Shown here piece by piece: positions 47,478 to 60,495 of a stretch of DNA of 64,000 nucleotides; within the stretch, counting starts at the first letter, position 1, and each line of letters starts with the position of its first letter. Under the pieces are notes generated by a model that searched no databases, was not told the DNA's origin, and saw nothing but the letters and a program-made list of their open reading frames with translations. The stretch lies in NCBI GenBank assembly GCA_029532625.1, contig JARFXM010000003.1, positions 868,001 to 932,000 of the forward strand, given 5' to 3'. Origin of the DNA: Lomentospora prolificans (lineage: Eukaryota > Ascomycota > Sordariomycetes > Microascales > Microascaceae). The position numbers and the translations under genes were made by a program.

Positions 47478-50400
47478 TTAATTTCCAGATTCCCATGACG
47501 AGAGATCCATGGCGTCCATAGGTCCCATATTCATGAGTGACCGTAAAACGCCTTCTGCAACAGGCTCCATGCCTGCTTGGGTAGGTATTTCGTTCCAGCC
47601 ATTGGACATACCGAAATCCCCTATCGGCGGCTGAGGGACTGCGTACCTCTGATTTGGAGGGATACCTGGATTCGAGATCCCGAATGCATTCTGCGCGTTA
47701 TAAAAGTTTGGTTGCGCAGTATCTACGCCGGATTGCGTGTGGATAGTCTGATGCGCAGACGCCGGGCTCGCATTGAACGAGTTACTTCCAGAACCGTTTA
47801 CCTGTCCCCCAGAACGGCCCTTAGGCTCCGACGCAGTGCTCGAATTCGGTGTAGGTCCACTTGACTGCCCCCCTGGCGACGTGGACATATCGTTCGACTC
47901 GGCAGTGCCTTCACCAGGGACGTAACCGACGATAGGAGCTGCAACGGCTGATGATTTGTCAAAGACGGGAGCAGAGCCTTGTGCCATCACTGGTATCCCT
48001 TGCATGGGCAATCCTTGAACAGAGCTCGATTCTCGGGCAGGCGCCATCTGTTGATCCGACATCCAAGCCTGGTTGCCAAAATTCTGGCGCTCTGGCGTTA
48101 GGCCGTTCCCAATCTGACCCTCCCCCTCTGGATCAACGAGGTTGGGTGCATTCCTGGGGTCTGCATCGTCCTCTCCGGTCCTCAGGAAATGGCACTCGTT
48201 TCGGTAGGCCATAATTCCACCCACCCCATCTGGGTTATCGCAATTTCGTACGGCTTCAGCACTTGTGGCCGAAAACTTCGGCGCGGGCTATATAGAACGC
48301 GTTAGCTTGAGTCACGGGGGAAGCTTGCGGAAATTCGAAAAACTAATGGTTGACGGATTGGGTTAAGGCAGGTAAAAGACAAGCCCAGGTACTCACACTA
48401 TCCGTGCTTCGCGGGAATGCAGCTTTTAGCTTTGGGATCCTCATGGCAAGGGCCTCAAGGTCAACGTCTAGTTGAACTAGGAATGACTCGGTGAGAGGAT
48501 TCCTTCGCTTCAACGCGTTCATTGCCGATAGAAGAAACCTCAGAGAATCTGCCGTCTGGCTATCATCCGGGCGGCTCTTAAGATACTGGACGAAGACGCG
48601 GGCTGCGACATATAGACAAAAGCACACAAATGGATTGATCTGTTTGCCAATCGACGTTAGCAGCTAGAGTGTAGCATGATTCCATGGGTTTTAAGACCTA
48701 CAGAAGTGAGATCTGTGTGCGAGATCATTCGCATAATGCTGGCGATCTCATTCGCTGCTGTGATACACCTGACTTTGCTCTCCGAGCCAACCGAACCTGG
48801 TAGCTTGTGCTTGTCGGCCTTGAATATAGCGGCTTGGTGCAGACAGATAGTCGAAGTATGAATGCTCATATTAGTGAACACGATATTAGGGTTACCCATT
48901 CCCGCAGGCAGTTTAAGCTGGGGAGGGAGACAGAGTGATGTATTCAGAAGAATATGGTCCATTTGCCGGTGACGCTTCCAGAACTCACCATTGAGATCAT
49001 GGTCGCGATCATCCGGGTCTGGCCTGTGAAGGTGAATTAAGTTTCTTCCAAAGAGACTTGCCATCAACACTATGCTCCCAAAAGATGAGAGCTTTGTAGC
49101 ACCAGAGGGGCTCATGGCATCTTGTAAAGATTGGGTTTGTTCTGGGCGGCTCATCTCAAAGGCATCTTCTGAAGATGGCAAATTGGTCATGATGTCTCGC
49201 TCGTCAACCGACATCGGCCAGCCAGTTCCGATGCTCGCGTATCGATCTTCACAGAAAGCCATCCAAAACGTGCGGCGTCGCTCCTCCCGCTCAGTCCAGT
49301 CTCTGGGAGGCGGGAGGCATTGTTTCACGTCGAGACCAGCACCATCAAGCCGGTGCAGCCCAACCCTGATGAAAGTCAATATTAAGCAAGGGGAAAAGGA
49401 AAGCAAATGCTAATCAAGCGCCCTAGCGAAGGGTCCACGGGCGGGAAACTATCGAGGAAGGGTCTCTTACATTTGACAGAGCCTGACTGCGGCACCAGTA
49501 TTCATCCATGCCCTCGGAAAGTACATCATCTTTAATTCATAGCATGCTAGAAGGACATGAGTCTGACAGTGTGCAACAGATATCATGTGCTCTCCATAGC
49601 CCTTGATATAATCGGCTTCGACGTATTTTCTGGCTCGCTGATAGAATAGGTCTTTCAAGTCGCCGTACTTATCAGTTATAGAACAGGCTAACGTCCATAT
49701 CGCGTATCGCAACGCGACTGGAGGCCTTTGGTTCGGTGCCCTAACGCAAGTTAGTAAAATCCACTGCTGTGGCGGGGTATTGGCGGTCTGGATATAAGCA
49801 TCGACCTACAAGTTCATAGCGGCAAGGTATCGATATTTGTGAATCATCGGTACTGATGGGTGCACTTTTTCAAAGTATATTTGATGCCTAAGTCACATAA
49901 GCTTAGTTGTTTGTCTTGGTCGAGGATCGTCTGGCAGAGGGACGGAAAAGTGTGATTGCCCTGGGAGGTAGACTGAACGATTTCAATAGACTTACAACTC
50001 ATCGATCGTGTCTTGGGTAGGAAGCGGCTCCTCGAGACCGAGCCCGATCATCTCCCAAGTGAAGTTGCCATTCATATTGTTCATGTTCATTGGCACGGCG
50101 CTATTGAAGTTGAATTCGTCTACCGTTGCAGTCCGAGGAGACTCGCCGTTGAACTGCCACCGGTCCATGTCTCTTTCGTTCATGGGAACAGTCGGGTTGG
50201 TGACGGCGAAGTTTGGAGAAGGACCGGGGGGTTGGGTACGTCCGACAACGTTCTCAAGGGGGATAGGGATGGATTTCGATGGATCCGCGAGTGACGCATT
50301 AGGTTCCTGCGTCTTCAGAAGTGTCTCTACCTGCTCTGCTCAGATGTTAGCTCACTTAATACTTGGCATGCCGAAGCAGGCGTGTTGGCATCCTACTGAG

Positions 50401-50697
50401 CCTCTCCTCCAATGCTTTCACGTATCCTCTTTTAGGACCGCTCTTTCTCCGGACTTCGTCATACGCACACGAGTGGCCAAGACGCGAGCAGGTACTACAA
50501 CTTGGGCGCACTCCGTCGCACTTAAGTTTCCTCCTTCGGCATATCATGCAGGCTAGCCTTTTCGGCTTGGGGACACTCGAGTTATCGGCGGGTTCGCGGG
50601 TGGCTCTGTCGAAAGTAGGACTGCGAGGCCCGTTTTGCAGAGGCGCTACCGCGTCAGCGATATCATTTTCGGGAGGAGTTGCCGTACTGGACGACAT
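47478..50697 (-). CDS. Zn(II)2Cys6 transcription factor with fungal_trans domain
   Basis: Seven exons (50697-50397, 50335-49996, 49887-49810, 49740-49471, 49365-48702, 48639-48397, 48287-47478) give 901 residues with every junction in phase. The Gal4-type binuclear cluster is C50-x2-C53-x6-C60-x6-C67-x2-C70-x6-C77, followed by KSGPKRGYVKALEERL and a QVETLLK coiled coil for dimerisation. The middle homology (fungal_trans) domain runs from about 190 to 520. It includes VHPSVPMIHK, ALRYAIWTLAC, TGAAVRLCQMVGLHRLDG and the typical ERRRTFWMAFCEDR. The last 270 residues are Ser/Gly/Asn/Pro-rich, probably an activation region. Such proteins bind CGG-containing sites in the nucleus. I do not recognise the orthologue; the layout recalls regulators of carbon utilisation, but no function should be assigned. 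The first donor (GTAGGA at 50396) is non-consensus, so that junction is the least certain. Confidence 0.88.
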
Positions 50698-52938
50698 GTC
50701 CGGAATATTTCGCGGGTAATGCGACCAAGGCGGAGTTGCGCGGGCAGTCAAGTCTAATGATTCTCGGGGAAGGCCGTAGAGTCGCTTGAATGTGCGGGAT
50801 CGACGGCCGTCGGGATGACTAGAGCTATCGAGCGGATGGAGAAAACGGAAGTGAAGCGGGCAAGTTGAATGCGTCGCTACCACGCGAGAACGCGGGGCAC
50901 AACTAGAATCAATCTGGCGTCGGCGATGGAAGGCCTTGCGCTCTGCGAGAAAGCGAGAGTAATGCAAGACCCCAGGACCTCGAGCTCGTCGTGTGCAGTA
51001 AGTCGCACGGAATCTCCCGAGGCTTGTTGGCACAAATTCGTCTTCTTCGGCGAATATCTCTGTCCGGACCCTCTCGTACGTAACGCGTCGGGCAAGGCGG
51101 AGAAGTAATAGTATTCAGAGGTTAAGTTGGTTCTCCGCTTCGTGTCGACTCCAGATCTTCCAGCCAGATCTTCCAGCCACCAATCTTGACCAAAGGGGAG
51201 AGGGGGTTGACTGCCGTTGGAGGAAAGGTCTGTACCCCAGTAATACAGTGTCGAGATGCGGTCGAGGGGCTGCACAGTGTTTGGCCGACTAAATTATCAA
51301 GGAGTGCTGAAGACTTTGGAACGGTTGGATTTGCTGCACCAGTACAAGGTACCTGCTGACGAGGTACATACAAAGTACAGCCCTCGCTCGAACCGCGCCC
51401 CTTGGACTGTGATCGCTGCTGGGCCTTGCAGTGTTGCCTACGACCCAAGAAGAGCTGGGCCTACGTGTGAACTTGACGGCTGGCCACCGTTAACCTATTA
51501 GGATCCTGCTTCTCTGCATTCCACACAGCAAAGTGGCGCATTGGCTGCAAAGTGCAAAATGTGCCAGATCATGGTGTTTTGTCGGCTTCCTTAGCCTTTT
51601 CACGGCACTCAGCCGGTAAACACACCGCAATCCAAGACCAAGGTACTGCGTCTCACCGCCCAGCGAATTCCTTAGGAGACCAAATTGATACAACGAGGTG
51701 AATGGCTTGGGTTGAAATCTGGAGATGCTGGAAGTATGGGGACTAGTACCACACTCCCGGGGCCCAACCCCAAGCAATTTCCCTGAAGGCTTGGGTCGTT
51801 CTCACCAATCAATGCTCCATACGTACACAGCCCCGTCAATCCGAGAAATACGGCGGTCCTCAAAAGGTTATTGGAAATTGGGTGTACCTGTAGGCCACGT
51901 TGATAGTACCCTAGCGGGGAGGCCCTGGTGAATTAATAATACAACCGGATGTCTTGATGAAAAGACACTCCGAACAGCCTGCACCCCTTCCTCTCTCTTT
52001 CGTTGTCATACGGTCAAGACAATGACCAAAACAGCGCTGAACAGACATGTAATTCCAGATGGCCGTCTGCTAGCGACCATTAGTGTACAGAGTAGGGACT
52101 GGCTACGGAGCGGCGCTCACACCAATCGCGGAGTCAGCCCAACGGCGCGGCAGTGTGCAGATATAAGTTAGGTTGCCTCATAGCCAGGTGGGCGCCGGAA
52201 ACCAACAGCTAATATATTATTGTGAATTGATGTATACTCCATGGCGCCGTTAACGCCGGCATGGCATGCATGGTCTTTCTCGGCCTTTCATGCTTTTCCC
52301 TGCTTTCTTTTTGGATACTTTGAGGGGGGAATGAGATCTGCAGCATGCTCTAGTATACCAGTGCGAAATAATCCCTGCATCTCCTGGGATATTAATAGTA
52401 GCTCGGCCCACACCATGACAAGATCAGCATTAGCCTCATACCAAAATCACCCGCTGGGCCCTTGGGTACGGAGTAATCACGTTGGGGGCTCCGCGAGAGC
52501 TCAACGTGAGTTTGGGCGAATAATGACTGAACACCCAGTATACTGCCGTACTCTACTTAATCAGAAATGTACTTCGTATATCCAGCCCAACCCTGGTCTT
52601 GGAAAGCAACATGACATACGCAACACCTCTTGCCCCCCCCCCCAAAATAGTGGAGTTCTTCTGATCAGAAGTTTAAATTGTTACATCACCACGGAGCGGA
52701 GTACAAGGAGGAGCCCAAGAGCCTCAGCGATGCACCGGAACCGCAACCAATCTGGGGGATGGATAAGCTCCAGGTCCCTGCTATCAGTTGGCAGGTCTGT
52801 AGTGGTGGACCCGTGGCGCAAGAATACGGCTGTTTCCCACCGGCAAGTGGCACTGAACAAGTGAAAAAAAGACAAGTGCCAGGGATGTGCCGCATCGACC
52901 ACTTTCACGGCCTCTGGGAGTATATAACGTATTTTTAG
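50698..52938. other. Gene-free spacer upstream of zinc-cluster gene
   Basis: This holds the promoter of the zinc-cluster gene and the 3' side of TEX1. An extended minus frame runs upstream of the chosen ATG (to 51033) but is not conserved-looking. A 207-codon plus frame (52241-52864) has random composition. Between about 51900 and 52700 the sequence is AT-richer, with TACTTCGTA (52570-52578) and TACGGAGTA (52467-52475) words. Confidence 0.5.
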
Positions 52939-54387
52939 TTATCTGCGGTCTGCATCTACCCCGACAATGCGCAGAACACCTAAATCACTATACGCCAAGC
53001 AATATCTTGTCGGCGCCCATGAAACTATAGGACATGGCCCCGCCGTCTTATAGCTGTGCACAAGATCCCCCGTCTCGGTATGGCAAATCTCCAAGCCGGA
53101 TCCTGTTGCAGCATCAGTAGGATATCATGACAACACTCCTGGGCTCGTGTAACCTACCTTCGTCACTTCCCCCCACTATGTAGCTACCGTCAAATGTGAA
53201 GCCTGCGCAAATTTGGTTAGTGACTGGACAAACGGATCAATGACCCAAGGAAGGTCGCGATCTCACTTATGCTCCTTACTGGGCCAACCATGTTAGCAAT
53301 CGTCCTTTGGCATATCCAGTCAGTAGTATCCCAGAGTGAGATGATAGAATCCGATCCGCCGGTCGCCAAGTATCTGCCTGTTGGTTGAAGTTCCGCCGTA
53401 AGGCAAGATGATGTGTGGCCATGGAGCATGAATTCCGCCTCAAGCTGACCGCGGTAGTTGAGGTTCATAGCCGGCTCGAGGTCAGGGTAGGATAGAACTC
53501 GTGTCTTTCCTTCTCCAGTCGTCACAAACACTTTCTTGCCACTCCAGCAGAAAGATATCTGGTTTGTTTGGGTACGTTGCTGATTGGATGAAATTGGATT
53601 GTTCGATGTTGGCGACAGAATAAACAAGTTATCTGCCTATTCGCCCATGTCAGAGAACAAGTCTTCTCCTGCATTGTACAAGGGCCTCAGGATAAAATAT
53701 AGTGAAGGGAGTGTATTATCTTGAGCAATTATCACCTAGAAGGATATTAAATAGCTAAGTAGAGGAGAGGCTAGTACTAACCTTGTTGCCAACAATCAGG
53801 GTCTCGCCACCAGGAGCCCATGCTAAAGTGAAAGAGTCACCTAAACCCCGGACTTCATTCACACAATTTTTGGTTCTGACATCCCAGAACTTTACAATAC
53901 CATCATTGCTTACACTGCAAAGCTCTGCATCCTTAACAGGGTTGAAGGCCACCTTCTCTATGGGAGCTGAATGGCCTTTGAGTTCGGTAGAAAAGCGAGC
54001 ATTGGGCTTCTCGGGGTTCCCTATGCCATAGGATCCGTGAGTTTAGCCGTACTTCAGACTGCTAGTTGAGTGGTGGAACAAACAGCATGCGGTAGACAAG
54101 TAATGGCGAATTACTTACAGACTCGTAGGGTCTTATCAGCCGACCCGGTCGCAACTAGGGTACCCAGCGGGTTCCACGATATCGACCGCAAACTAAATCA
54201 GCTGTTAGACAATTCGAGAGAAGGTTCCCTAGTCTCAATCGGTCTCAATCGCCTCTTACCCATGCGATAAGGCGCCGCCCCCTCTCGCGGCGCTCGGATC
54301 ATGGTAAGTCGTGCTTTTCAGAGCGCCGAAGTACGGGGCAAATTTATCTTTCGAAAGACTTTGACGAGGCCTCAATAAAGGAGCCAT
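52939..54387 (-). CDS. TEX1: THO complex subunit TEX1/THOC3 (WD40)
   Basis: Six exons: 54387-54260, 54192-54119, 54020-53782, 53636-53267, 53202-53158, 53102-52939; 339 residues, the usual size for Tex1/THOC3. All phases agree. The start is MAPLLRPRQSLSKDKFAPYF; an in-frame ATG at 54477 adds a hydrophobic stretch absent from the family. WD repeats are visible throughout: LRSISWNPLGTLVATGSADKTLRVW, KVAFNPVKDAELC...GIVKFWDVRTKN, SFTLAWAPGGETLIVGNK, CLTAELQPTGRYLATGGSDSIISLWD, SISFTFDGSYIVGGSDEGSGLEI and a final CPIVSWAPTRYCLAYSD. In other fungi and animals this beta-propeller belongs to THO/TREX, which couples transcription to mRNA export in the nucleus. It is divergent from RIC1 with about 1.06 kb between them. 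A 45-nt exon 5 is notable. Confidence 0.92.
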
Positions 54388-55449
54388 CACTGCTATCGTT
54401 ACAGCGGAGCTTATCACCAGTACCGATCCCAGGTATATAGTGTCTCTCGGGATACGGCCTGCTAGCAATTCGAGCAAGAAGGGTAGAGCCTCCAGCCGAC
54501 GATTGCTTGATCAGCCAGTGACCAATGTCTCTAGTGATGCCTCTGATATACTAGTATACCAGAAGGCTCTTGAGGCTCTATTGGCATTAAGCGATCCCCA
54601 GTCTCGTGTTCTGTAATGGGCAAGTCGTGGGAAGGGGTAAATCTTTTGCGGGACCGTGCTAGAATGACTTGAAAAAGATAGGTTAGTTGTGCCTCCTTCT
54701 ACTTTGGGGAGTCTTCATCCCGTGCTATTTCGCTTGGAGTTCAGCGAGCTCAACAGGACAGAAGGCCCGCAATGGTAAATTAAGGAATTGATGTAAGCTG
54801 CCGGCACGTGATGATATAATTCATCAAGGATGTGAATACCGAATTGAGCGAAATATTACGGCCACAAACAAAACTAAGGAGATGATATATCCTCGTGCAT
54901 ACCGAGAGAAAGATCAATGGACCTCGTAACAAGAGGCTGCATTGATGTCCCAAGGTGTTGATGGGGGTTGCTTTGTCAGCAAAGGGCCCCACTACATACA
55001 CTCTTGTTGACAGGCAAGACTGGGAGAGCAAGCAGATGATGAAATTGTCAACTTCAAATGCCAGGATAAACTGTCGTTCCTCGACAGGCTAACAAGCTGG
55101 ATCCAATTTTGTGATATTGGGCACAGAAGGTAGTGATATTTATCATTGTCTAGCTAAAGGCACCTTGGACACGGCCTAGCAAGGCTGGTATGCACTCATC
55201 TCCGATAACAGCTTGAGAGGGAATCTCCCGATTTCGACGGCGCTGGACCCGAGCTTTCGGTTCACCCACTTTGGAGCCTGCTCGCACCCTCTCTTTATGG
55301 CGCGGCGGGGCTTTCAGGAGCGCTATGCACATAAAGGACCATCGTTAAGCTAGTCAACATCATCTCATTGCGCCGCCCCTCAATTTCCTCGACATTGTCC
55401 ACACCGGGTGTCATCTTGTCCACTACAAGGCGGGCTCGAACCGGCCACA
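54388..55449. promoter_or_regulatory. Shared TEX1/RIC1 divergent upstream region
   Basis: This 1,062-bp spacer lies between two divergent start codons. A CACGTG word followed by AT is at 54805-54810, a Cbf1/bHLH-type core. No TATA box is clear. Frames inside are short and without domains. Confidence 0.4.
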
Positions 55450-58400
55450 ATGTATTGGCCGGTTGGTACGCCGAAAGCCTTCGCTACTAGAAATAATATC
55501 GCACCAGCTTCTATTTACGTCGCCCACGAGCAACCATCGGACATCGCTAGCCCCTCTGGCCCGGGACCTTCCGATTCTCTTCAGACCTCGAACTTATGGG
55601 GGCCTGCTACACTCCAAGAAGATCCCAAGGAGCCCCTACCGAAGACGCCTATAACTCCCATAACTCCTGCCGTACGATCGATAGAACATGAATACCTGGA
55701 AGAGACGGAACGAGGTCCTGTCTTCGAGCGGGAGGATGTACCCGAGACCCTATCTACAAAGGAGCCCGTCCTAGCTCTCAAGGTCTCCCGGACTGGTCAC
55801 ATATTCGCTGTTATAACCTCAACGACGATGACTATTTGGCAAACCAAGGTATGTGACAACCCCAACACTCTAAACTGTCTGTGCCGGGAGCTTATATCCT
55901 CTGTCTTTACCTCAGCCTACGGCAGTTCTTGCTATGGTGGTTCGGTCCGAAACTTCCCTTGCAACATACGGAAAAAACATCGACGTGCTGCTTCGCCCGG
56001 ACAGCGCAATAATAGTTATCCGCACTGGTTTTGGATATCTAATCACGTATTCAATAGCGACTGACCCTGACGCGCGAGTTTATCGGCCGCACTTTCACGA
56101 CTATCACAACGTACAGAAACGCCGCCAGAACCATACCGGATCGTCTGGTGGGTATGCTCCAGACCAAATTCTTTGGGGGCCTGGAGAAGGAGTAGGAATA
56201 AAAGATGTCAGTGTTCGTTTCAGAATGGTAATCAAAGTAGATGCTGGGATTGAAAGCGCTCTCGCACTGGACGATGAGCTTGTCGTTGCCACCTCCAAAC
56301 CGACCGCCATTCAATGTATTCGGTGGTCTCCTGATTCCAACGGGAAGCAAACTCGTACTGAGATCCTTAGCCGTATGAACTGGCTAGACAAGAAAACGAG
56401 CGTGGTGCAAATGACCTATGACAAGCCCATGGGCTTAATGACATGGGTGACGGCAGACGGCCGCGCCTATGCCGTACAGCGCCATCATAGCTTGGGAGCC
56501 GCAAGCAATCCGCCTGAACCAGAAGCAAAGAGGTTATTCAAAGGTCACTGTTTCCATGAGCCAGAGAATGCCGCTACCCGTGCTCTTCAAGCAGTTATTA
56601 ATGCGAGATTCTCTCTGATAGCTGTGGGTTGTGAAGATGGTGTTGTCAGAGTTTATTCGGCCAAAGATTATTCTGGCAACATACCAGCTTCGCATACTCA
56701 TAGCGTTCCGGTGTCGAGTTCCTTAACAGGGAAACTAACAACCCTCACTTACTCTCCTGACGGATACTGCCTTTTTGCTGGCTTTGAGAAAGGTTGGGCG
56801 ACGTGGAGTGTATACGGAAAGACAGGGAGCCACAGTTTCGGGGTCGATCATTATGCGCCGGCCGGGAACGAAAGTGGGTGGCTTGCCGGAGTTAGTAGCG
56901 CGAGCTGGATTGGAGGATCAACTGAACTTTTGATGACAAATAAGCAGAACGACACGGTATGGGTTCTCGAGATGGCGCGAAGCGCCGTTTCGAGTTGCTA
57001 CACGGCATCTAACATCTTCCGCACAGTCCTTCAAACCTCGACTAGCGTCCTGGTCTACCGCGGCTATGATTTGCCAGACCTAACGACGATATCGGCTGAA
57101 CCATTCCTTTGGCATACAGCGAAGATACCATCGCTCTATCTTCAGAACCAATGGCCAATAAAGTGCACGGTAATCTCGCCCGACGGAAGATATGTTGCCG
57201 TGGCCGGTCGAAGAGGCCTCGCCCACTATAGCGTCAATAGTGGTCGCTGGAAGACTTTTAGCGATCCGGTCACGGAAAACGAGTTCCAGGTCAAGGGAGG
57301 AATGTGCTGGTATCAGCATATACTGATCGCCGCCGTGGAAGCCAATAAATCGTACGAGCTCCGTCTATACTCAAGAGAAACACCCCTCGACGGCTCCCAT
57401 GCACTGCACATCGAACGCATACCAGCACCGATTGTGCTGGTGATATCCTGCGAGGAAGACTCTGTCCTTGTCTACACCCAAGACAATCTTCTACATCACT
57501 TTATACTCACCCCGGTTGCTGGATCGATCCATTTAGTCCAGGTGGGCCAAATCGCCTTTCACGGGATTGTACGGTCTCCAGCGAGAGTACGGGGTCTCAC
57601 CTGGATTTTGCCCGAGCAACACCTTGCGGAGGGTGATCCGTCCCAAGATGTGACTGTCGCATCTGTGTTGTTCCTTGTCGATGGGAAACTAGTCATATTG
57701 CGTCCGTCTATGTCCGAGGAGGGCAACCTCAAATACGACATGAAGGTGATATCTCAGAACGTCGAGTTTCATGCCAATATGCGTGATGAGCCCTTTTGTA
57801 CAGGGATGCCAAGGCAGCTACTGGATGATAACCGGAAACTAAGCACAGTCGATGCCGTAAATCTACGTCATTCTCTTTGGGTATTCGACGGCAACGGGCT
57901 CAAAGTATGGAGTGAAATCCAGGACGTCCTAGACGGCATTTCGGCTGAGCATTCGCGGGCTCGAGAGGGGATGATCTACATACCAACGGACTTCTATCCG
58001 TTATCAATGCTTCTCGATAAAGCAATCATTCTCGGCGTGGAGTCGGAACTCGTCCAACGACGCGACGTCACCTTCTCTTTTTTCCGCTTCGACATACGGG
58101 TAGGCAATACTTTTGATCCTCGCAAATTTTGGTGATGATCACAAAACGGGCAAACTAACCTTCGAATGTAGACGCACCTTTTCTTGTCGGACATGCTTCG
58201 ACACTACCTAAGTCATGATATGAAGACTGAGGCGATTTACCTCGCCCAGCAATACGAAAGCCTGGAGTACTTCCCGCACGCCCTCGAAATCTTACTCCAT
58301 AATGTTTTAGACGATGAAGTGGACGCGTCCCCGAGCCCTGAGGATGCCATATTACCCCGTGTCCTCTCACTGCTTTCCTCTTTTAAGGAGTATCTAGACA

Positions 58401-58747
58401 TTGTGCTGCAGTGTACGAGGAAAACCGAAGTCAGACAGTGGAAGACTCTCTTCGCTTATTTGCCCCCTGTCCAAGAACTGTTCGAAGAGTCTCTTCAGCG
58501 AGGATCGTTAAAAACGGCAGGCGGCTATCTGCTTATCCTCCATACGTTGGAGGAAACCGAGTCGGTCTCGGAACAGTCCGTACGGCTTTTTTCTCGGGCC
58601 ATCAAAGAACAGGACTGGGAGTTGTGCAAGGAACTGGCACGGTTCCTAGCTGCCCTGGATGAAACTGGCATGATTTTGGGCGAAGCAATGGAGTCAATAA
58701 AGACTAATGTCGCGAACCAGGGCAATGATGATAGTCTTGAGACATAA
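55450..58747 (+). CDS. RIC1: RIC1, Ypt6/Rab6 guanine-nucleotide exchange subunit
   Basis: Three exons, 55450-55848, 55916-58099 and 58172-58747, encode 1052 residues. Both introns (67 and 72 nt; donors GTATGT and GTAGGC) are phase 0. The start MYWPVGTPKAF matches the family, whose N-terminus begins with a MYWP-like motif. Residues 1-700 form beta-propeller-like repeats (for example LALKVSRTGHIFAVITSTTMTIWQTK and TLTYSPDGYCLFAGFEKGWATWSVYG). The conserved RIC1 domain lies around 740-1000, with RHSLWVFDGNGLKVW (about 780), IPTDFYPLSMLLDKAIILGVE (about 822) and the helical C-terminal part beginning THLFLSDMLRHYLSHDM. With Rgp1, Ric1 activates Ypt6 at the Golgi for retrograde endosome-to-Golgi traffic. 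The assignment is secure from order and motifs. CKB follows on the same strand about 770 bp downstream. Confidence 0.95.
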
Positions 58748-59516
58748 TTGGGGCTCAACACAGGCTTCCTCCCGAATGGAGCTGACACTGAGGAATAGAA
58801 TCTTTGGATAGACAGCACAAAAAAAAAGGGAATGGCTGTTTAGCAAGGTCAGACAATGTTGATGGTCCTATGCTATGGACTTTTACTTCAGCTTCCACTT
58901 ATTCAGAACCGAGGTGAAGCGAGTTTCCAGTTAATTGGCTCAGCACTAGCCTTATTAATAACTATGCTATGTGTGCATCCATTCCGGCCATAAAGTGGTT
59001 ATGCGAGGGCAGCCCTGGCACCATGATATGGTTCAGAATGCCATATCATATAGCATGGGATCATGATATGGATCTCGCTGACGCTGTGATGCTGTCAGGT
59101 GCATGGTTCAATGTTTGCTATTAGATCCTTGACGTGCGTGGGCAACTGTCAGCACATGCCAACGGACTGGCACACTGTTATCACTCTGTGTTGTCGCTCG
59201 CCTTGCAGCTGCATCGATCGAATGTGTGGTGTCTGCCAAATTTCCCCACCAAGGAACCACCTGGAGACGGTCACCTCTACCGCACCTCGCTCAACACCCT
59301 TGGCTTTGATACCTCTCGAACGCGAGTTACCCATCACCATTAAAGGATAGACTCGTTTCTCGGCGCCTCCTAAACAATCAATCTACTCCTAGCACGACTG
59401 CCAGCCCAAACGAACATCGCTCGTGGGCTCATCGAAAACCCCACCCAACAGAGCCTTACCCCGCCACGGTTCCCCGATAACTCATCGATACATTTCATAT
59501 CTCTGGCCTGTTCCAG
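58748..59516. other. Spacer between RIC1 and CK2 beta
   Basis: This holds the RIC1 3' region and the CK2-beta promoter. A near-repeat of CATGATATGG and CCATATCAT words (59021-59072) gives short partial inverted repeats. No gene is seen. Confidence 0.5.
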
Positions 59517-60495
59517 ATGGACGACTTCGTTAGCGAGACGGACAGCGAATACACGAGTTACTGGCGTGACTGGGTGCGTGTAGTTTCCTTTCCGCTCTTG
59601 ACTAACCACGCCATTGAATGTCCGGTTCACTAACCTGCATTTGCTGATAGTTCCTGTCCTCCCGCGGTAATGAATATTTCTGCGAAATTGATGAAGAGTA
59701 CATCATGGATCGGTTCAACTTGACCGGTCTCAACACAGAAGTGCAGTACTATCAATATGCACTAGAGCTAGTGACGGACTCCTTTGATCTCGACTGCGAA
59801 GATTCTATGAGGGACGCCATTGAAAAGTCTGCCCGTCATCTCTATGGACTAGTCCACGCCAGATACATTGTTACCACCCGTGGGCTGGCTCGAATGGTTA
59901 GTTTTCGCGGCCCGTAATCCGTGTATTTTCCTTTTTTGTGGCTCGCCGGCTTCGTTTATTGTCTTGCCATTCACCTTTCGACCTGCCACTAACCCAAACC
60001 CTGTCATACTAGCTCGACAAATATAAGAAAGCCGAGTTTGGGAAATGTCCCAGAGTCATGTGCAACTCTCACCCGCTCCTTCCGATGGGCCTATCCGACG
60101 TTCCTAATTTGAAGCCTGTCAAGCTGTATTGCGCTAAGTGCGAAGACATATACAACCCCAAGTCGTCCCGCCACGCTAGCATCGACGGCGCTTATTTTGG
60201 CACGTCCTTCCACAACATCCTTTTCCAGGTTTACCCGACTCTGGTTCCTACGAAGAGCGCCGATCGCTATGTCCCTCGCGTGTATGGTTTCAAGGTGCAC
60301 GCTTCTGCTGCCCTCATTCGGTGGCAAGATCAGCAACGGGAGGACATGCGCCGTCGGCTTCGGAAGATGGATGTTGACAGCGGGTTCCGGGATGATTTTG
60401 ACGAGGACGAAGTTGAGGAGGATGATGAGGATGTCGAGTTTGATGGCGTGGGGAATCGCGCACTTGTTGCGCCCAACGACTTGAATGTGGCGTAG
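59517..60495 (+). CDS. Casein kinase II regulatory (beta) subunit
   Basis: Three exons, 59517-59573, 59651-59896 and 60013-60495, give 261 residues; both introns (77 and 116 nt) are phase 0. The sequence follows CK2-beta throughout: WFLSSRGNEYFCEIDEEYIMDRFNLTGL near the N-terminus, the acidic loop DSFDLDCEDSMRD, LYGLVHARYIVTTRGL, then the zinc ribbon C113-x4-C118...C141-x2-C144 that forms the dimer interface, followed by PKSSRHASIDGAYFGTSF. The C-terminal tail is strongly acidic (DFDEDEVEEDDEDVEFD). The protein dimerises and binds two catalytic alpha subunits, steering substrate choice of protein kinase CK2 in nucleus and cytoplasm. Fungi often carry two beta paralogues. The SSRHASIDGAYFGTSF region resembles yeast Ckb2 more than Ckb1, so I give no symbol. 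Confidence 0.95.

Noticed and set aside
52241..52864. 207-codon plus-strand frame between the zinc-cluster gene and TEX1
   Set aside because: Random composition, no domain; overlaps AT-richer intergenic DNA.
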